64,000 bases of DNA from Streptomyces mangrovisoli (GTDB lineage Bacteria; Actinomycetota; Actinomycetes; Streptomycetales; Streptomycetaceae): the NCBI RefSeq assembly GCF_000974985.2, contig NZ_LAVA02000011.1:62001-126000 (forward strand). The letters are read 5' to 3'. The position numbers and the translations under genes are program-made. Positions 34,281 to 41,725 of this stretch are shown here, in pieces (the first letter of the stretch is position 1; each line of letters begins with the position of its first letter). Under the pieces are notes generated by a model, which ran no database searches, was not told where the DNA came from, and saw nothing but the letters and a program-made list of their open reading frames with translations.

Positions 34281-34791
34281 CGGGCGCACCCGAGGGGGTG
34301 CCGGCCTCGGTGTAGCGGTCGTAGAACTCCTTCCACGGCGCGGCGGAGCCGGTGTGCGGTCCGCCGGTGCGCTCGCCGCGGGCGAGCGCGTCGAGGCCGG
34401 TCAGGCACACCTCCCAGCCGGCGGCGTTGCGGGCCGCGGCGTCCCGGGTGTCGAGCACGTCGGTGAGGGTGAGGCGGGTGCGGCCCCCGCCGAGGTCCTC
34501 CAGGTCGAAGCGGAGTTCGTCGTCGCCCCACGCGAAGGACAGGTGGCGGGGCGGGTCGACGGCGAGGACCCGGCTGGTGGTGTCGGGCATGTGGGGGTCG
34601 CCGCTGAAGCGGACGGTGCCGCCGGGACGCAGCTCGAACTCGGCCCGGGAGGGGAACCAGTGGACGAGTTCGTCGGGGTCGGTCACGAAGGTCCACACCC
34701 GGTCGACGGGGTGGTCGTAGACGCGGCTGAAGCGCACGGCGCCACGGCCGTCGTCGAGGGTGAGATACGTGCCGGTGAGGTCGGCGCTCAT
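34264..34791 (-). CDS. SRPBCC / AHSA1 domain protein
   Basis: A 175-residue START-like protein of the Aha1/CalC type: AVRFSRVYDHPVDRVWTFVTDPDELVHWFP, LRPGGTVRFS, LSFAWGDDELRF, RTRLTLTDVLD and the C-terminal helix with WEVCLTGLDALARGE. Members bind small hydrophobic ligands in a cavity. Its ATG overlaps the ArsR stop by four bases (ATGA). ArsR-SRPBCC pairs are common in actinobacteria, and the regulator usually controls the pair. The ligand is unknown. Confidence 0.87.
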   Translation of the reverse strand: MSADLTGTYLTLDDGRGAVRFSRVYDHPVDRVWTFVTDPDELVHWFPSRAEFELRPGGTVRFSGDPHMPDTTSRVLAVDPPRHLSFAWGDDELRFDLEDLGGGRTRLTLTDVLDTRDAAARNAAGWEVCLTGLDALARGERTGGPHTGSAAPWKEFYDRYTEAGTPSGAPVPGDG

Positions 34792-35174
34792 GGGGCTCGG
34801 TCCTCCGGTGCGGGGTGGTGGTCGGGTGGGGCGGTCTCGGCCGGTGCGGGGTCGAGATCGGGGCGGGCGGTCTCGTCCAGGCGTGCGCCCAGGGCGTCCA
34901 GGCTGCTGTTCCACAGCGCCCGGTAGGGGGCGAGCCAGGCGTCGAGCCGTGCCATGGGGGCCGGGTCGAGTGCGTGCACCCGGCGCTGGGCGTCCTGCCG
35001 TACGCGCACCAGGCCGGCCTCGCGCAACACCTTGAGGTGCTTGGAGGCGCTGGGCTGGCTCAGGCCGCAGGCCTCCGCTATCTCGCCGACGGGCCGGGGC
35101 CGCTCCTTGAGCAGGGCGACGATGGCCCGCCGGTGGGGATCGGCGAGAGCGCTCCAGAGCGAGGCATCGGACAC
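34788..35174 (-). CDS. ArsR family winged-helix repressor
   Basis: A 128-residue regulator: LWSALADPHRRAIVALLKERPRPVGEIAEACGLSQPSASKHLKVLREAGLV is a typical ArsR wHTH, without metal-binding cysteines. The C-terminus is Pro/Asp/Glu-rich. The start is taken as the GTG at 35174 because -35 TTGACG, 18 bp, -10 CATATT and seven bases lead exactly to it, a leaderless arrangement. A TTG at 35183 is the alternative. It is translationally coupled to the SRPBCC gene and divergent from the MFS pump. Confidence 0.87.
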   Translation of the reverse strand: MSDASLWSALADPHRRAIVALLKERPRPVGEIAEACGLSQPSASKHLKVLREAGLVRVRQDAQRRVHALDPAPMARLDAWLAPYRALWNSSLDALGARLDETARPDLDPAPAETAPPDHHPAPEDRAP

Positions 35175-35180
35175 GGTCTC

Positions 35181-35212
35181 CAATATGCCTCACAGAGAAT
35201 ATTCCCGTCAAG
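35181..35212 (-). promoter_or_regulatory. Leaderless promoter with palindrome for arsR
   Basis: On the minus strand, TTGACG and CATATT are 18 bp apart and the GTG lies seven bases further on. The perfect palindrome GAATATTC sits in the spacer and is a good candidate for the autoregulatory ArsR operator. Confidence 0.6.
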
Positions 35213-35273
35213 GAATGTAAAGACCCGCTGCACGCAGAGAGGGAACCGGCTGTGTGACCGGAGACACGCCTAA

Positions 35274-35332
35274 CGAAACTTTGCCGTTTCGATGAGGCCG
35301 TACTAACCTCGATGCGTACGAAACGGTTTCGT
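35274..35332 (+). promoter_or_regulatory. Two operator palindromes around the MFS promoter
   Basis: CGAAAC-N6-GTTTCG (35274-35291) and ACGAAAC-G-GTTTCGT (35318-35332) share half-sites. Between them TTGCCG and TAACCT, 17 bp apart, form a plausible promoter, so one site covers the -35 and the other the start. This looks like a TetR-type repressor of the efflux gene; no TetR gene is adjacent. Confidence 0.6.
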
Positions 35333-35411
35333 TTAATAACTGTGACGGCCCGGACCAGGCCGTCCGCAGCTCAGCCGTCTCTCCGCACGACTCTCCCTGG
35401 AGTGTTTTTCC

Positions 35412-36914
35412 ATGGCCCAGAAGACCCTCGCCGACGGCACGCCCCCGGGCGCGGCCACGGCACCTCACGAAGCGTCGGCCAAGCGCTGGTGGATCCTCGG
35501 CGTCGTCGCCGTGGCACAGCTGATGGTGGTGCTCGACGCCACCATCGTGAACATCGCCCTGCCCTCCGCCCAGGCGGACCTCGGCTTCTCCGACGGCAGC
35601 CGGCAGTGGATCGTCACCGCCTACGCCCTCTCCTTCGCCTCGCTGCTGCTCCTCGGCGGCCGCATCGCCGACCTCTTCGGCCGCAAGACGGCCTTCCTCG
35701 TCGGCGTCGTCGGCTTCGCCGTGGCCTCCGCGCTCGGCGGCGCCGCCACCGGCTTCGGGATGCTCGTCACCGCGCGCGCCCTCCAGGGCGTCTTCGGAGC
35801 GCTCCTCGCGCCCGCCGCGCTGTCCCTGCTGAACACGACCTTCACCGACCTGAAGGAACGCGCCAAGGCGTTCAGCGTCTACGGCGCCATCGCGGGCGCG
35901 GGCGGCGCCGTCGGCCTGCTGCTCGGCGGTGTGCTGACCGACGCGCTGGACTGGCGCTGGACCCTGTACGTGAACGTCGCCATCGCGGTCGTCGCCTTCG
36001 CGGGCGGCTGGCTGCTGCTCAGCAACCACCGCGACGCGGCCGGTTCCAAGCTGGACGTCCCCGGCACCGTTCTGGTCGCCGCCGGTCTCTTCTCCCTCGT
36101 CTACGGCTTCTCCAACGCCGAGTCCCACGACTGGGGTTCCCCGCTGACCTGGGGCTTCCTGATCGCCGGCGGACTGCTCCTGGCAGCCTTCACCTGGTGG
36201 CAGACCCGGGCCGCACACCCGCTGCTGCCGATGCGCATCCTGCTCGACCGCAACCGGGGCGCCTCGTTCATCACCGTGCTGATCACCGGCGCGGGCATGT
36301 TCGGCGTGTTCCTCTTCCTCACCTACTACCTCCAGTTGAACCTCGGCTTCAGCCCCACCAAGACCGGCGTCGCCTTCCTTCCGATGGTCGCCGCGCTGAT
36401 GGTCGCCGCCCAGCTCGGCACCACGGCGCTGGTGCCCCGCCTCGGCCCCAAGACGGTCATCCCGCTGGGCTTCGCCATCGCCACCGTCGGCATGGCCTGG
36501 CTGACCGGGATCGGCCTCGACTCCCACTACCTGAGCGCGGTGCTGCCGCAGCTGATCGTCATCGGCGTGGGCCTCGGCCTGGTCATGCCGCCGGCCATGC
36601 AACTCGCGACCGGCGGAGTGGCCGCCGAGGACGCGGGCGTCGCCTCGGCGACCGTCAACGCCATGCAGCAGGTGGGCGGTTCGATCGGCACGGCGCTGCT
36701 GAACACCCTGGCCGCGAGCGCCGCCACCGACTACCTCACCAGCCACGACCCGACCAGCAAGCTGGTGCAGGCGCAGGCCACGATCGAGAGCTACACCACC
36801 GCCTTCTGGTGGTCGGCCGGCCTCTTCGCCGTGGGCACGCTGATCGCGTTCTTCCTCTACCGCCGCGGCGTGCCGCAGCAGGACGTCGACGCCGCGCCGG
36901 TCGTCCACATGTAG
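35412..36914 (+). CDS. EmrB/QacA-type MFS drug efflux transporter (DHA2)
   Basis: A 500-residue proton-driven multidrug exporter with about 14 membrane helices. Visible: LDATIVNIALP (motif D1), GGRIADLFGRKTAFL (motif A) and the antiporter-like Gly-rich AGAGGAVGLLLGG (motif C). The ATG follows the promoter with paired operators after about a 90-nt leader; no strong ribosome binding site is visible. A terminator lies 60 bp after the stop. The substrate is unknown. Confidence 0.9.
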   Translation: MAQKTLADGTPPGAATAPHEASAKRWWILGVVAVAQLMVVLDATIVNIALPSAQADLGFSDGSRQWIVTAYALSFASLLLLGGRIADLFGRKTAFLVGVVGFAVASALGGAATGFGMLVTARALQGVFGALLAPAALSLLNTTFTDLKERAKAFSVYGAIAGAGGAVGLLLGGVLTDALDWRWTLYVNVAIAVVAFAGGWLLLSNHRDAAGSKLDVPGTVLVAAGLFSLVYGFSNAESHDWGSPLTWGFLIAGGLLLAAFTWWQTRAAHPLLPMRILLDRNRGASFITVLITGAGMFGVFLFLTYYLQLNLGFSPTKTGVAFLPMVAALMVAAQLGTTALVPRLGPKTVIPLGFAIATVGMAWLTGIGLDSHYLSAVLPQLIVIGVGLGLVMPPAMQLATGGVAAEDAGVASATVNAMQQVGGSIGTALLNTLAASAATDYLTSHDPTSKLVQAQATIESYTTAFWWSAGLFAVGTLIAFFLYRRGVPQQDVDAAPVVHM

Positions 36915-36976
36915 CCGCGCGCAGCGCAGTCCGCCCGGGTCGCCTCGACGGGACGGCCGAGGCGCACCACGGGCCC

Positions 36977-37012
36977 GAGGGGCCGCCGCCCACAGGGAGA
37001 CGGCGGCCCCTC
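36977..37012 (+). terminator. Hairpin terminator after MFS gene
   Basis: GAGGGGCCGCCG and its exact complement with a 12-nt loop. Confidence 0.75.
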
Positions 37013-37059
37013 ACCGCTGTCCGCTCCCGGCCGGTCCGACCGCGGCGGCGCGAGCCGCC

Positions 37060-37094
37060 TTACGTCCGTCACGCTGTGCGCATAACATCCAACG
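37060..37094 (+). promoter_or_regulatory. Leaderless promoter of the Ppx/GppA gene
   Basis: TTACGT, 17 bp, TAACAT, then CCAACG and the ATG: transcription would begin at the start codon. Confidence 0.55.
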
Positions 37095-38129
37095 ATGGGG
37101 TACTCGCGGGGGATGCGGATCAGTGTGCTGGACGTCGGGTCGAACACGGTCAGGCTGGTGGTGGCGGACGCGCAGGGCGGGGTGCCCCTGCCGGTCCACA
37201 CGGCCAAGTGGCGCCTGAGGTTGTCCGAACAGGTGGAGCCCGGCGGGACGCTCCCGGACGAGGCCGTACGACGGCTCGCGCGGGCCGTCGCCGAGGCGGA
37301 CCGCACCGCGCGCGACTGGGGCGCGACGCCCCCGCTCGCCTTCGCCACCACGGTCGTACGCTCGGCGCCCAACCGCGCGGAGGTGCTGCGTGTGGTGCGC
37401 GAGCGCTCCGGCGTCGACCTGGTCACCATGCCCGGAGAGGTCGAGGCCGAGCTGACGTTTCTCGCGGCCCGCCGCTGGGCGGGCTGGCAGGCGGGGCCGC
37501 TGGCCCTGCTGGACATCGGCGGCGGCTCGCTGGAGGTCGCGTTCGGCCGCGGCCGGCTGCCCGACTTCGTCGCCTCGCTCCCGCTCGGCGCGGGACGGCT
37601 GACCCGCGAGCACTTCGGCGGCGAGGACCCGCCCACCCCCGAACAGATCCGCGTGGTGCGGCGCCAGGTGCGCCACCAGCTGCGGGACGCCGCCGCCCGG
37701 ATCCGCTGGGAGGGGCCGCGCACCGCCGTGGCGACCTCGCGCACCTTCCAGCAGCTGGGGCGGCTGTGCGGGGCCTCCCCCGGACGGCACGGCCCGTTCG
37801 TGCAGCGCAGCCTCAGCCGCCGCGATCTACGCGCGGCGATCGACCGGCTGGCCGCGCTGCCCGCCGCGGAGCGCTCCCGGCTGCCCGGCATCTCCGCACC
37901 GCGCTCCGGACAGAGCCTGGCCGGGGCCGTGGCCGGGCACGCGGCCATGAAGCTCACCGGCCTGGAGACGGTGATCATCTGCCCCTGGGCGATCCGCGAG
38001 GGAATCCTGCTGCGCCACATCGAGGACGGCCCGTCCTGGTGGACCCGCAATACCGGGGCCGACCTGGGACCTTCCGCGCCGGAGCCCGTGCCGCTGAGAC
38101 TCGCGGCCGCCGCGCCCCCGACACCGTGA
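37095..38129 (+). CDS. Ppx/GppA family phosphatase
   Basis: A 344-residue actin-fold phosphatase of the exopolyphosphatase/guanosine-pentaphosphatase family. Phosphate-binding motifs are visible: ISVLDVGSNTVRLVV at the N-terminus and LALLDIGGGSLEVAFG mid-protein. Ser and Gly loops for the second lobe follow. It should degrade polyphosphate and/or pppGpp. It is shorter than E. coli Ppx, as usual for actinobacterial Ppx1-type enzymes. The ATG at 37095 is leaderless by promoter spacing; an internal ATG at 37113 is less likely. Confidence 0.88.
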   Translation: MGYSRGMRISVLDVGSNTVRLVVADAQGGVPLPVHTAKWRLRLSEQVEPGGTLPDEAVRRLARAVAEADRTARDWGATPPLAFATTVVRSAPNRAEVLRVVRERSGVDLVTMPGEVEAELTFLAARRWAGWQAGPLALLDIGGGSLEVAFGRGRLPDFVASLPLGAGRLTREHFGGEDPPTPEQIRVVRRQVRHQLRDAAARIRWEGPRTAVATSRTFQQLGRLCGASPGRHGPFVQRSLSRRDLRAAIDRLAALPAAERSRLPGISAPRSGQSLAGAVAGHAAMKLTGLETVIICPWAIREGILLRHIEDGPSWWTRNTGADLGPSAPEPVPLRLAAAAPPTP

Positions 38130-38240
38130 CCGAGGCCCTCGCCACCCCCTCGCCACACAGTCAACCGAAATCACGGAAATTCACTTGGTCGAGTGAACCG
38201 CTTCGTGTCGGGGCCCTCGGAGGGGTGGCGGCCCGGCCTC

Positions 38241-38256
38241 CCGGGTAGCTACCCGG
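38241..38256. promoter_or_regulatory. Perfect 16-bp palindrome CCGGGTAGCTACCCGG
   Basis: Located 34 bp upstream of the STAS gene; operator-like in size. The binder is unknown. Confidence 0.35.
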
Positions 38257-38289
38257 ATCGAATGCGCCCCTGCCCCAGGTGGAGCGGAC

Positions 38290-38706
38290 ATGACTCCGGA
38301 TACCGACGACCGCGCCTTCGAGACGGCCGCGGGGCCGGACCCCCAGGCCCCCGTCCTCGACACGGCGCCCGCCGCGAACACGTATGCCCGCACCTGGCGG
38401 CGCGGGCCCTTCACGGTGGTCGAGGCCACCGGGGAGATCGACCTGGAGTCCGCCCAGCGGCTGGCCGAGCACCTGGACGCGGCGACCGCCGCGCGGGAGC
38501 CGGACGTGCTGGTCGATCTGCGCGGCGTCACGTTCCTGGACTGCTCGGGTCTGCGCGTCCTGTGCCGGGCCGAGTCCCGGGCCCGGCAGCGGTCCGGCCG
38601 GCTGCGGGTGGTCGGCGACGGGCCGCGCGTCCGCCGCCTGCTGCGGGCGGCGGGACTGCTGCAACGATTTCCGCCGCTCCCCGACATTCCCGGGGAGCGG
38701 CGGTGA
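38290..38706 (+). CDS. STAS-domain anti-anti-sigma factor
   Basis: A 138-residue protein. The STAS domain is at about 38-130, with GEIDLESAQRLAEHLDAA and DLRGVTFLDCSGLRVL, whose serine after Cys is the usual phosphorylation site. When dephosphorylated by a SpoIIE-type phosphatase such a protein sequesters an anti-sigma kinase. No anti-sigma or sigma gene is adjacent; the three PP2C proteins in this window are possible partners. The ATG has GGAG eight bases upstream. Confidence 0.88.
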   Translation: MTPDTDDRAFETAAGPDPQAPVLDTAPAANTYARTWRRGPFTVVEATGEIDLESAQRLAEHLDAATAAREPDVLVDLRGVTFLDCSGLRVLCRAESRARQRSGRLRVVGDGPRVRRLLRAAGLLQRFPPLPDIPGERR

Positions 38707-38707
38707 T

Positions 38708-38750
38708 CCGGGAACCGGCGGATGGCCCCACTCCGCCCGCCGGTTCCCGG
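38708..38750 (+). terminator. Hairpin terminator after STAS gene
   Basis: Perfect 14-bp arms (38708-38721 and 38737-38750) with a 15-nt loop, starting one base after the stop codon. Confidence 0.75.
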
Positions 38751-38838
38751 CGCGAGATCGCTGGTGCCCCGCGACAGGGCCAACACTCCCCATCTGTGGG
38801 CCTCTTCCGGCGTGCACGGGAACCGTGCGATCCCGGTC

Positions 38839-39273
38839 CTAGAACGCGTACACGCTGGTCCCGTAGGAGTCCTTCACGCACGCGTTGCTGAAGGTGCGCT
38901 CATAGGCGACGCGCTGCCCCTGCCACACGCCCTGCACCGTGATGACGACGGGGTCGAACAGCTTCGTGCAGCGGACGTCGTCTCTGGCCTTCAGCGCGTC
39001 GAAGTCACCGTTCACGCCTCGCAGTTCGGCGCAGGCGTCGGCGGCCGCCGGGTGGGTGCCCGAGGGCCTGGTCGCGCAGTCGAGGGTCACCGCGCGTTCC
39101 GGTGTCGCGAGAGCGGAGCTCTCGCCGTGGCCCACGGTCATCACCAGGGACGAGGGGGCGTAGAGCGAGGCCGGCGCGGCGGCCGGGGCGGCGAGCGCGG
39201 CTCCGGTCAGGGGCCCGCAGACGGCGGTGGCCGTGAGGGCCAGGGTCGCTGCCCAGCGCGCGGTGTTCCGCAT
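38839..39273 (-). CDS. sti1: Streptomyces subtilisin inhibitor family protease inhibitor
   Basis: A 144-residue secreted inhibitor, closely matching the Sti1/SSI family from the signal peptide ([18 protein letters not shown]) to [17 protein letters not shown]. Four cysteines fit the two SSI disulfides. In the reactive loop RCTKLFDP the residue at the P1 place is Lys, so trypsin-like proteases should be inhibited as well as subtilisin. The ATG at 39273 has GGAAGG nine bases upstream; an earlier ATG overlaps that site. It is probably co-regulated with extracellular proteases during development, as in other streptomycetes. Confidence 0.93.
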   Translation of the reverse strand: MRNTARWAATLALTATAVCGPLTGAALAAPAAAPASLYAPSSLVMTVGHGESSALATPERAVTLDCATRPSGTHPAAADACAELRGVNGDFDALKARDDVRCTKLFDPVVITVQGVWQGQRVAYERTFSNACVKDSYGTSVYAF

Positions 39274-39597
39274 TGTGTGCATCCTTCCGCTTGAGTTCAT
39301 CGGGGTGCCGCGGCGATCCGGTGGGTGCCACGGCGGCGAGCGCGAGTCTGCCGAGTCCGGCGCCGAAACTCACATCCAACCCACAGGTTTCGGTAACCTT
39401 TTGTGTTCAATCAGTGGCGTGAAGTCACGGAAATCGAACGCAACAACCCGGTAACCCCTTGGCCCTTGATCGCGGAAAAAGGCCATGTGGCCGGATCCCA
39501 TGCGTTCGTTAATAGTCCTGAAACATTCCGCTTCCGCTCTCGGCGCACTCGTTCGCGACCCCTTGTGTTCATGGAGCAGCGGAGTAATCGTCATTAC
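39274..39597. other. Comparatively AT-rich divergent regulatory region
   Basis: 324 bp without a gene, noticeably richer in A and T than its surroundings. It holds promoters for sti1 and the divergent gene, an AdpA-like site (39488) and a near match to it (39415). Confidence 0.6.
39488..39497 (+). promoter_or_regulatory. Perfect match to the AdpA consensus (TGGCCGGATC)
   Basis: TGGCCGGATC fits TGGCSNGWWY at all ten positions; TGGCGTGAAG at 39415 fits nine. AdpA is known to activate SSI-type inhibitor genes in Streptomyces, which makes this site credible although the motif is degenerate. Confidence 0.5.
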
Positions 39598-39606
39598 ATG
39601 ATTACT
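39584..39606. promoter_or_regulatory. Palindrome around a start codon (GTAAT-N4-ATTAC)
   Basis: GTAAT (39584) and ATTAC (39593) flank CGTC and end at the ATG of the next gene; a further ATTACT follows at 39601. This is a candidate autoregulatory operator. Confidence 0.45.
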
Positions 39607-40200
39607 TCAGAGCAGCGAGAGAGGCTGCGCGGCTGGTTCACCGGCCGCGTACCGGAGGATCTGTTCGAAGAGCTGGTCGACGTCGTCGTCGACCGCGAGG
39701 AGATCACCGTGATCGGCCGCATCGCCGCGCCCCGGCCGGCCGAGGGAGCGTCGGCCGCCGAGCGGGAGGCGGCGGTGGAGGGCAGGGTGCAGGAGTTCCG
39801 CGAACGCACCCGGGAGAGCCGGATGGAGGTGGCGCGGGAGGCCGAGCACCGGTTCCGGCACAAGGTGTCCTGGGGCGTCGAGTGCGCCGGGGAGCGGGTG
39901 CTGTTCACACATGTGGCGGCGCCCGTCATGACCCGGCTGCGGCAGCCCGAGCGCCAGGTGCTCGACACGCTCATCGCGGCCGGCGTCGCCCGCAGCCGCA
40001 GCGACGCGCTCGCCTGGTGCGTGCGCCTGGTCCAGCGCCACACCGACGACTGGCTCACCGAACTGCGCGAGTCGCTGGAACACGTGCAGCGGGTGCGGGC
40101 GCAGGGGCCGGACGCCCCGGCCGGGGACGCGACCGAGGACGCACACGAGGACGCGGCCGGGGACACGCCCGAGGACTCGGCCGACGGCGGCGCGATCTGA
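39598..40200 (+). CDS. Uncharacterised protein with possible ribbon-helix-helix-like C-terminal region
   Basis: A 200-residue soluble protein, no cofactor motif recognised. Residues 1-45 (ITSEQRERLRGWFTGRVPED, EVDREEITVIG) look like a small alpha/beta part. A charged helix follows at 55-85. Residues about 125-165 (RQVLDTLIAAGVARSRSDALAWCVRLV) resemble the helix-turn-helix part of RHH or CopG-like proteins. The tail is acidic. The ATG has no ribosome binding site, and a palindrome overlaps it, so it may be leaderless and autoregulated. Function unknown. Confidence 0.65.
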   Translation: MITSEQRERLRGWFTGRVPEDLFEELVDVVVDREEITVIGRIAAPRPAEGASAAEREAAVEGRVQEFRERTRESRMEVAREAEHRFRHKVSWGVECAGERVLFTHVAAPVMTRLRQPERQVLDTLIAAGVARSRSDALAWCVRLVQRHTDDWLTELRESLEHVQRVRAQGPDAPAGDATEDAHEDAAGDTPEDSADGGAI

Positions 40201-40330
40201 CCCGGTCGGCACCGCGGCCGCCGGCCGCACGCCCCCGATCCGCCCGCCGGGCCCGGTGAGCGCCCCCTGACCTACCAGCCAGTATGGTCGGGCACGGCGT
40301 GGGATCGGCGACGAGAGACGGGACGGACCG

Positions 40331-41500
40331 ATGGCCAAGCACTGGGCGGATTTCCAGTACGAGATCTACCTGAACGGAATGACCGGCGCGGTGCCCCGGC
40401 TGCCCACCGACCTGACACGGCTCGAGGAGCTGACCGAACAGCGGCTCGGGCCGGGCCCGGTCGGGTACGTGGCCGGCAGCGCGGGCGACGGCAGCACCGC
40501 GCGCGCCAACCGGGCCGCGCTGGAGCGCCGCCGGATCGTTCCGCGGATGCTGCGGGACGTCCACGAGCGGGACCTGGCGGTGGAGGTGCTCGGCCGCGCG
40601 CTGCCCGCGCCGCTCGCGCTGGCGCCCGTGGGGGTGCTGTCGATCATGCATCCGGACGCCGAGACCGCGGCCGCGCGCGCCGCCGCGGCGCAGGGCGTGC
40701 CGTACATCCTGTCGTCGGCGTCCAGCACGCCGATGGAGCAGGTCGCGGAGGCGATGGGGGACGCCGAGCGGTGGTTCCAGCTGTACTGGGCCAAGGACCG
40801 CGAGGTGACCCGCAGCTTCCTCACCCGGGCGAAGGCGTCCGGGTTCAGCGTGCTGGTCGTCACCCTGGACACCCCGCTGCTGGCCTGGCGGCCGCGCGAC
40901 CTCGACCAGGCATATCTGCCCTTCCTGCACGGGGTGGGCACCGCGAACTACTTCTCCGACCCGGCGTTCCGGGCGGGCCTCGCCAAGCCGGTGCACGAGG
41001 ACCCGAACGCGGCCGTGATGCACTTCGTCGGCATGTTCGCCGACCCCGGCAAGACCTGGCCGGATCTCGCGTTCCTGCGGGAGAACTGGGACGGTCCGAT
41101 CGTCCTCAAGGGGATCCTGCACCCGGACGACGCACGACTGGCGGCGGACGCGGGCATGGACGGGGTCGTCGTCTCCAACCACGGCGGACGGCAGGTCGCC
41201 GGGTCGGTCGCGGCGGCCGACGCGTTGCCGCGGGTGGCGGAGGCGGTGGGCGACCGGCTGACCGTCCTGTTCGACAGCGGGATCCGCACCGGCGACGACG
41301 TCTTCAAAGCGCTCGCGCTCGGCGCGCAGGCGGTGCTCCTCGGCCGGCCGTACGTCTACGGTCTCGGGCTCGACGGGCAGTCGGGCGTCGAGCACGTGAT
41401 CCGCTGCCTGCTCGCGGAACTGGACCTGACGCTCGCCCTGTCGGGCCACGCGGGTCCGGCCACGGTGGGTCCGGCCGACCTGACGGAACACCCGTCGTAA
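40331..41500 (+). CDS. FMN-dependent alpha-hydroxy acid oxidase, lactate 2-monooxygenase-like
   Basis: A 389-residue TIM-barrel flavoenzyme. The N-terminus WADFQYEIYLNG, the segment GYVAGSAGDGSTARANRAA, LDTPLLAWRPRDLDQAYLPFLHG and the active-site SNHGGRQ all parallel mycobacterial lactate 2-monooxygenase, which turns L-lactate into acetate, CO2 and water. Related members oxidise glycolate or mandelate, so the substrate is not certain. The ATG has GGGACGG upstream. It stands alone, with a convergent hairpin element downstream. Confidence 0.88.
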   Translation: MAKHWADFQYEIYLNGMTGAVPRLPTDLTRLEELTEQRLGPGPVGYVAGSAGDGSTARANRAALERRRIVPRMLRDVHERDLAVEVLGRALPAPLALAPVGVLSIMHPDAETAAARAAAAQGVPYILSSASSTPMEQVAEAMGDAERWFQLYWAKDREVTRSFLTRAKASGFSVLVVTLDTPLLAWRPRDLDQAYLPFLHGVGTANYFSDPAFRAGLAKPVHEDPNAAVMHFVGMFADPGKTWPDLAFLRENWDGPIVLKGILHPDDARLAADAGMDGVVVSNHGGRQVAGSVAAADALPRVAEAVGDRLTVLFDSGIRTGDDVFKALALGAQAVLLGRPYVYGLGLDGQSGVEHVIRCLLAELDLTLALSGHAGPATVGPADLTEHPS

Positions 41501-41555
41501 CCGGCAGCCACCGGGCGGCCGGGGTCGTGTCCCCGCGCGGCTGCGTCGCGGCCGC

Positions 41556-41674
41556 TCGCGCAGTTCCCCGCGCCCCTGACCTGCGGGCACGTCGTGGCTG
41601 GTCGCGCAGTTCCCCGCGCCCCTGAAAAGCGCCTCCGGGACCACCCACCAAGGGGCGCGGGGAACTGCGCGACC
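41556..41674. repeat. Common Streptomyces intergenic repeat: two direct and one inverted copy
   Basis: Copies of TCGCGCAGTTCCCCGCGCCC lie at 41556 and 41602 in direct order and at 41651-41672 inverted. Copy two and the inverted copy pair over 24 bp (41600-41623 and 41651-41674) to form a large hairpin between convergent genes. This sequence recurs in intergenic DNA of many Streptomyces genomes and probably acts as a terminator. Confidence 0.85.
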
Positions 41675-41725
41675 GGCCCCCACCGGCCCGCGGACGAAAT
41701 GTGCCCCGTCAGGGGCCGGGGGCGG

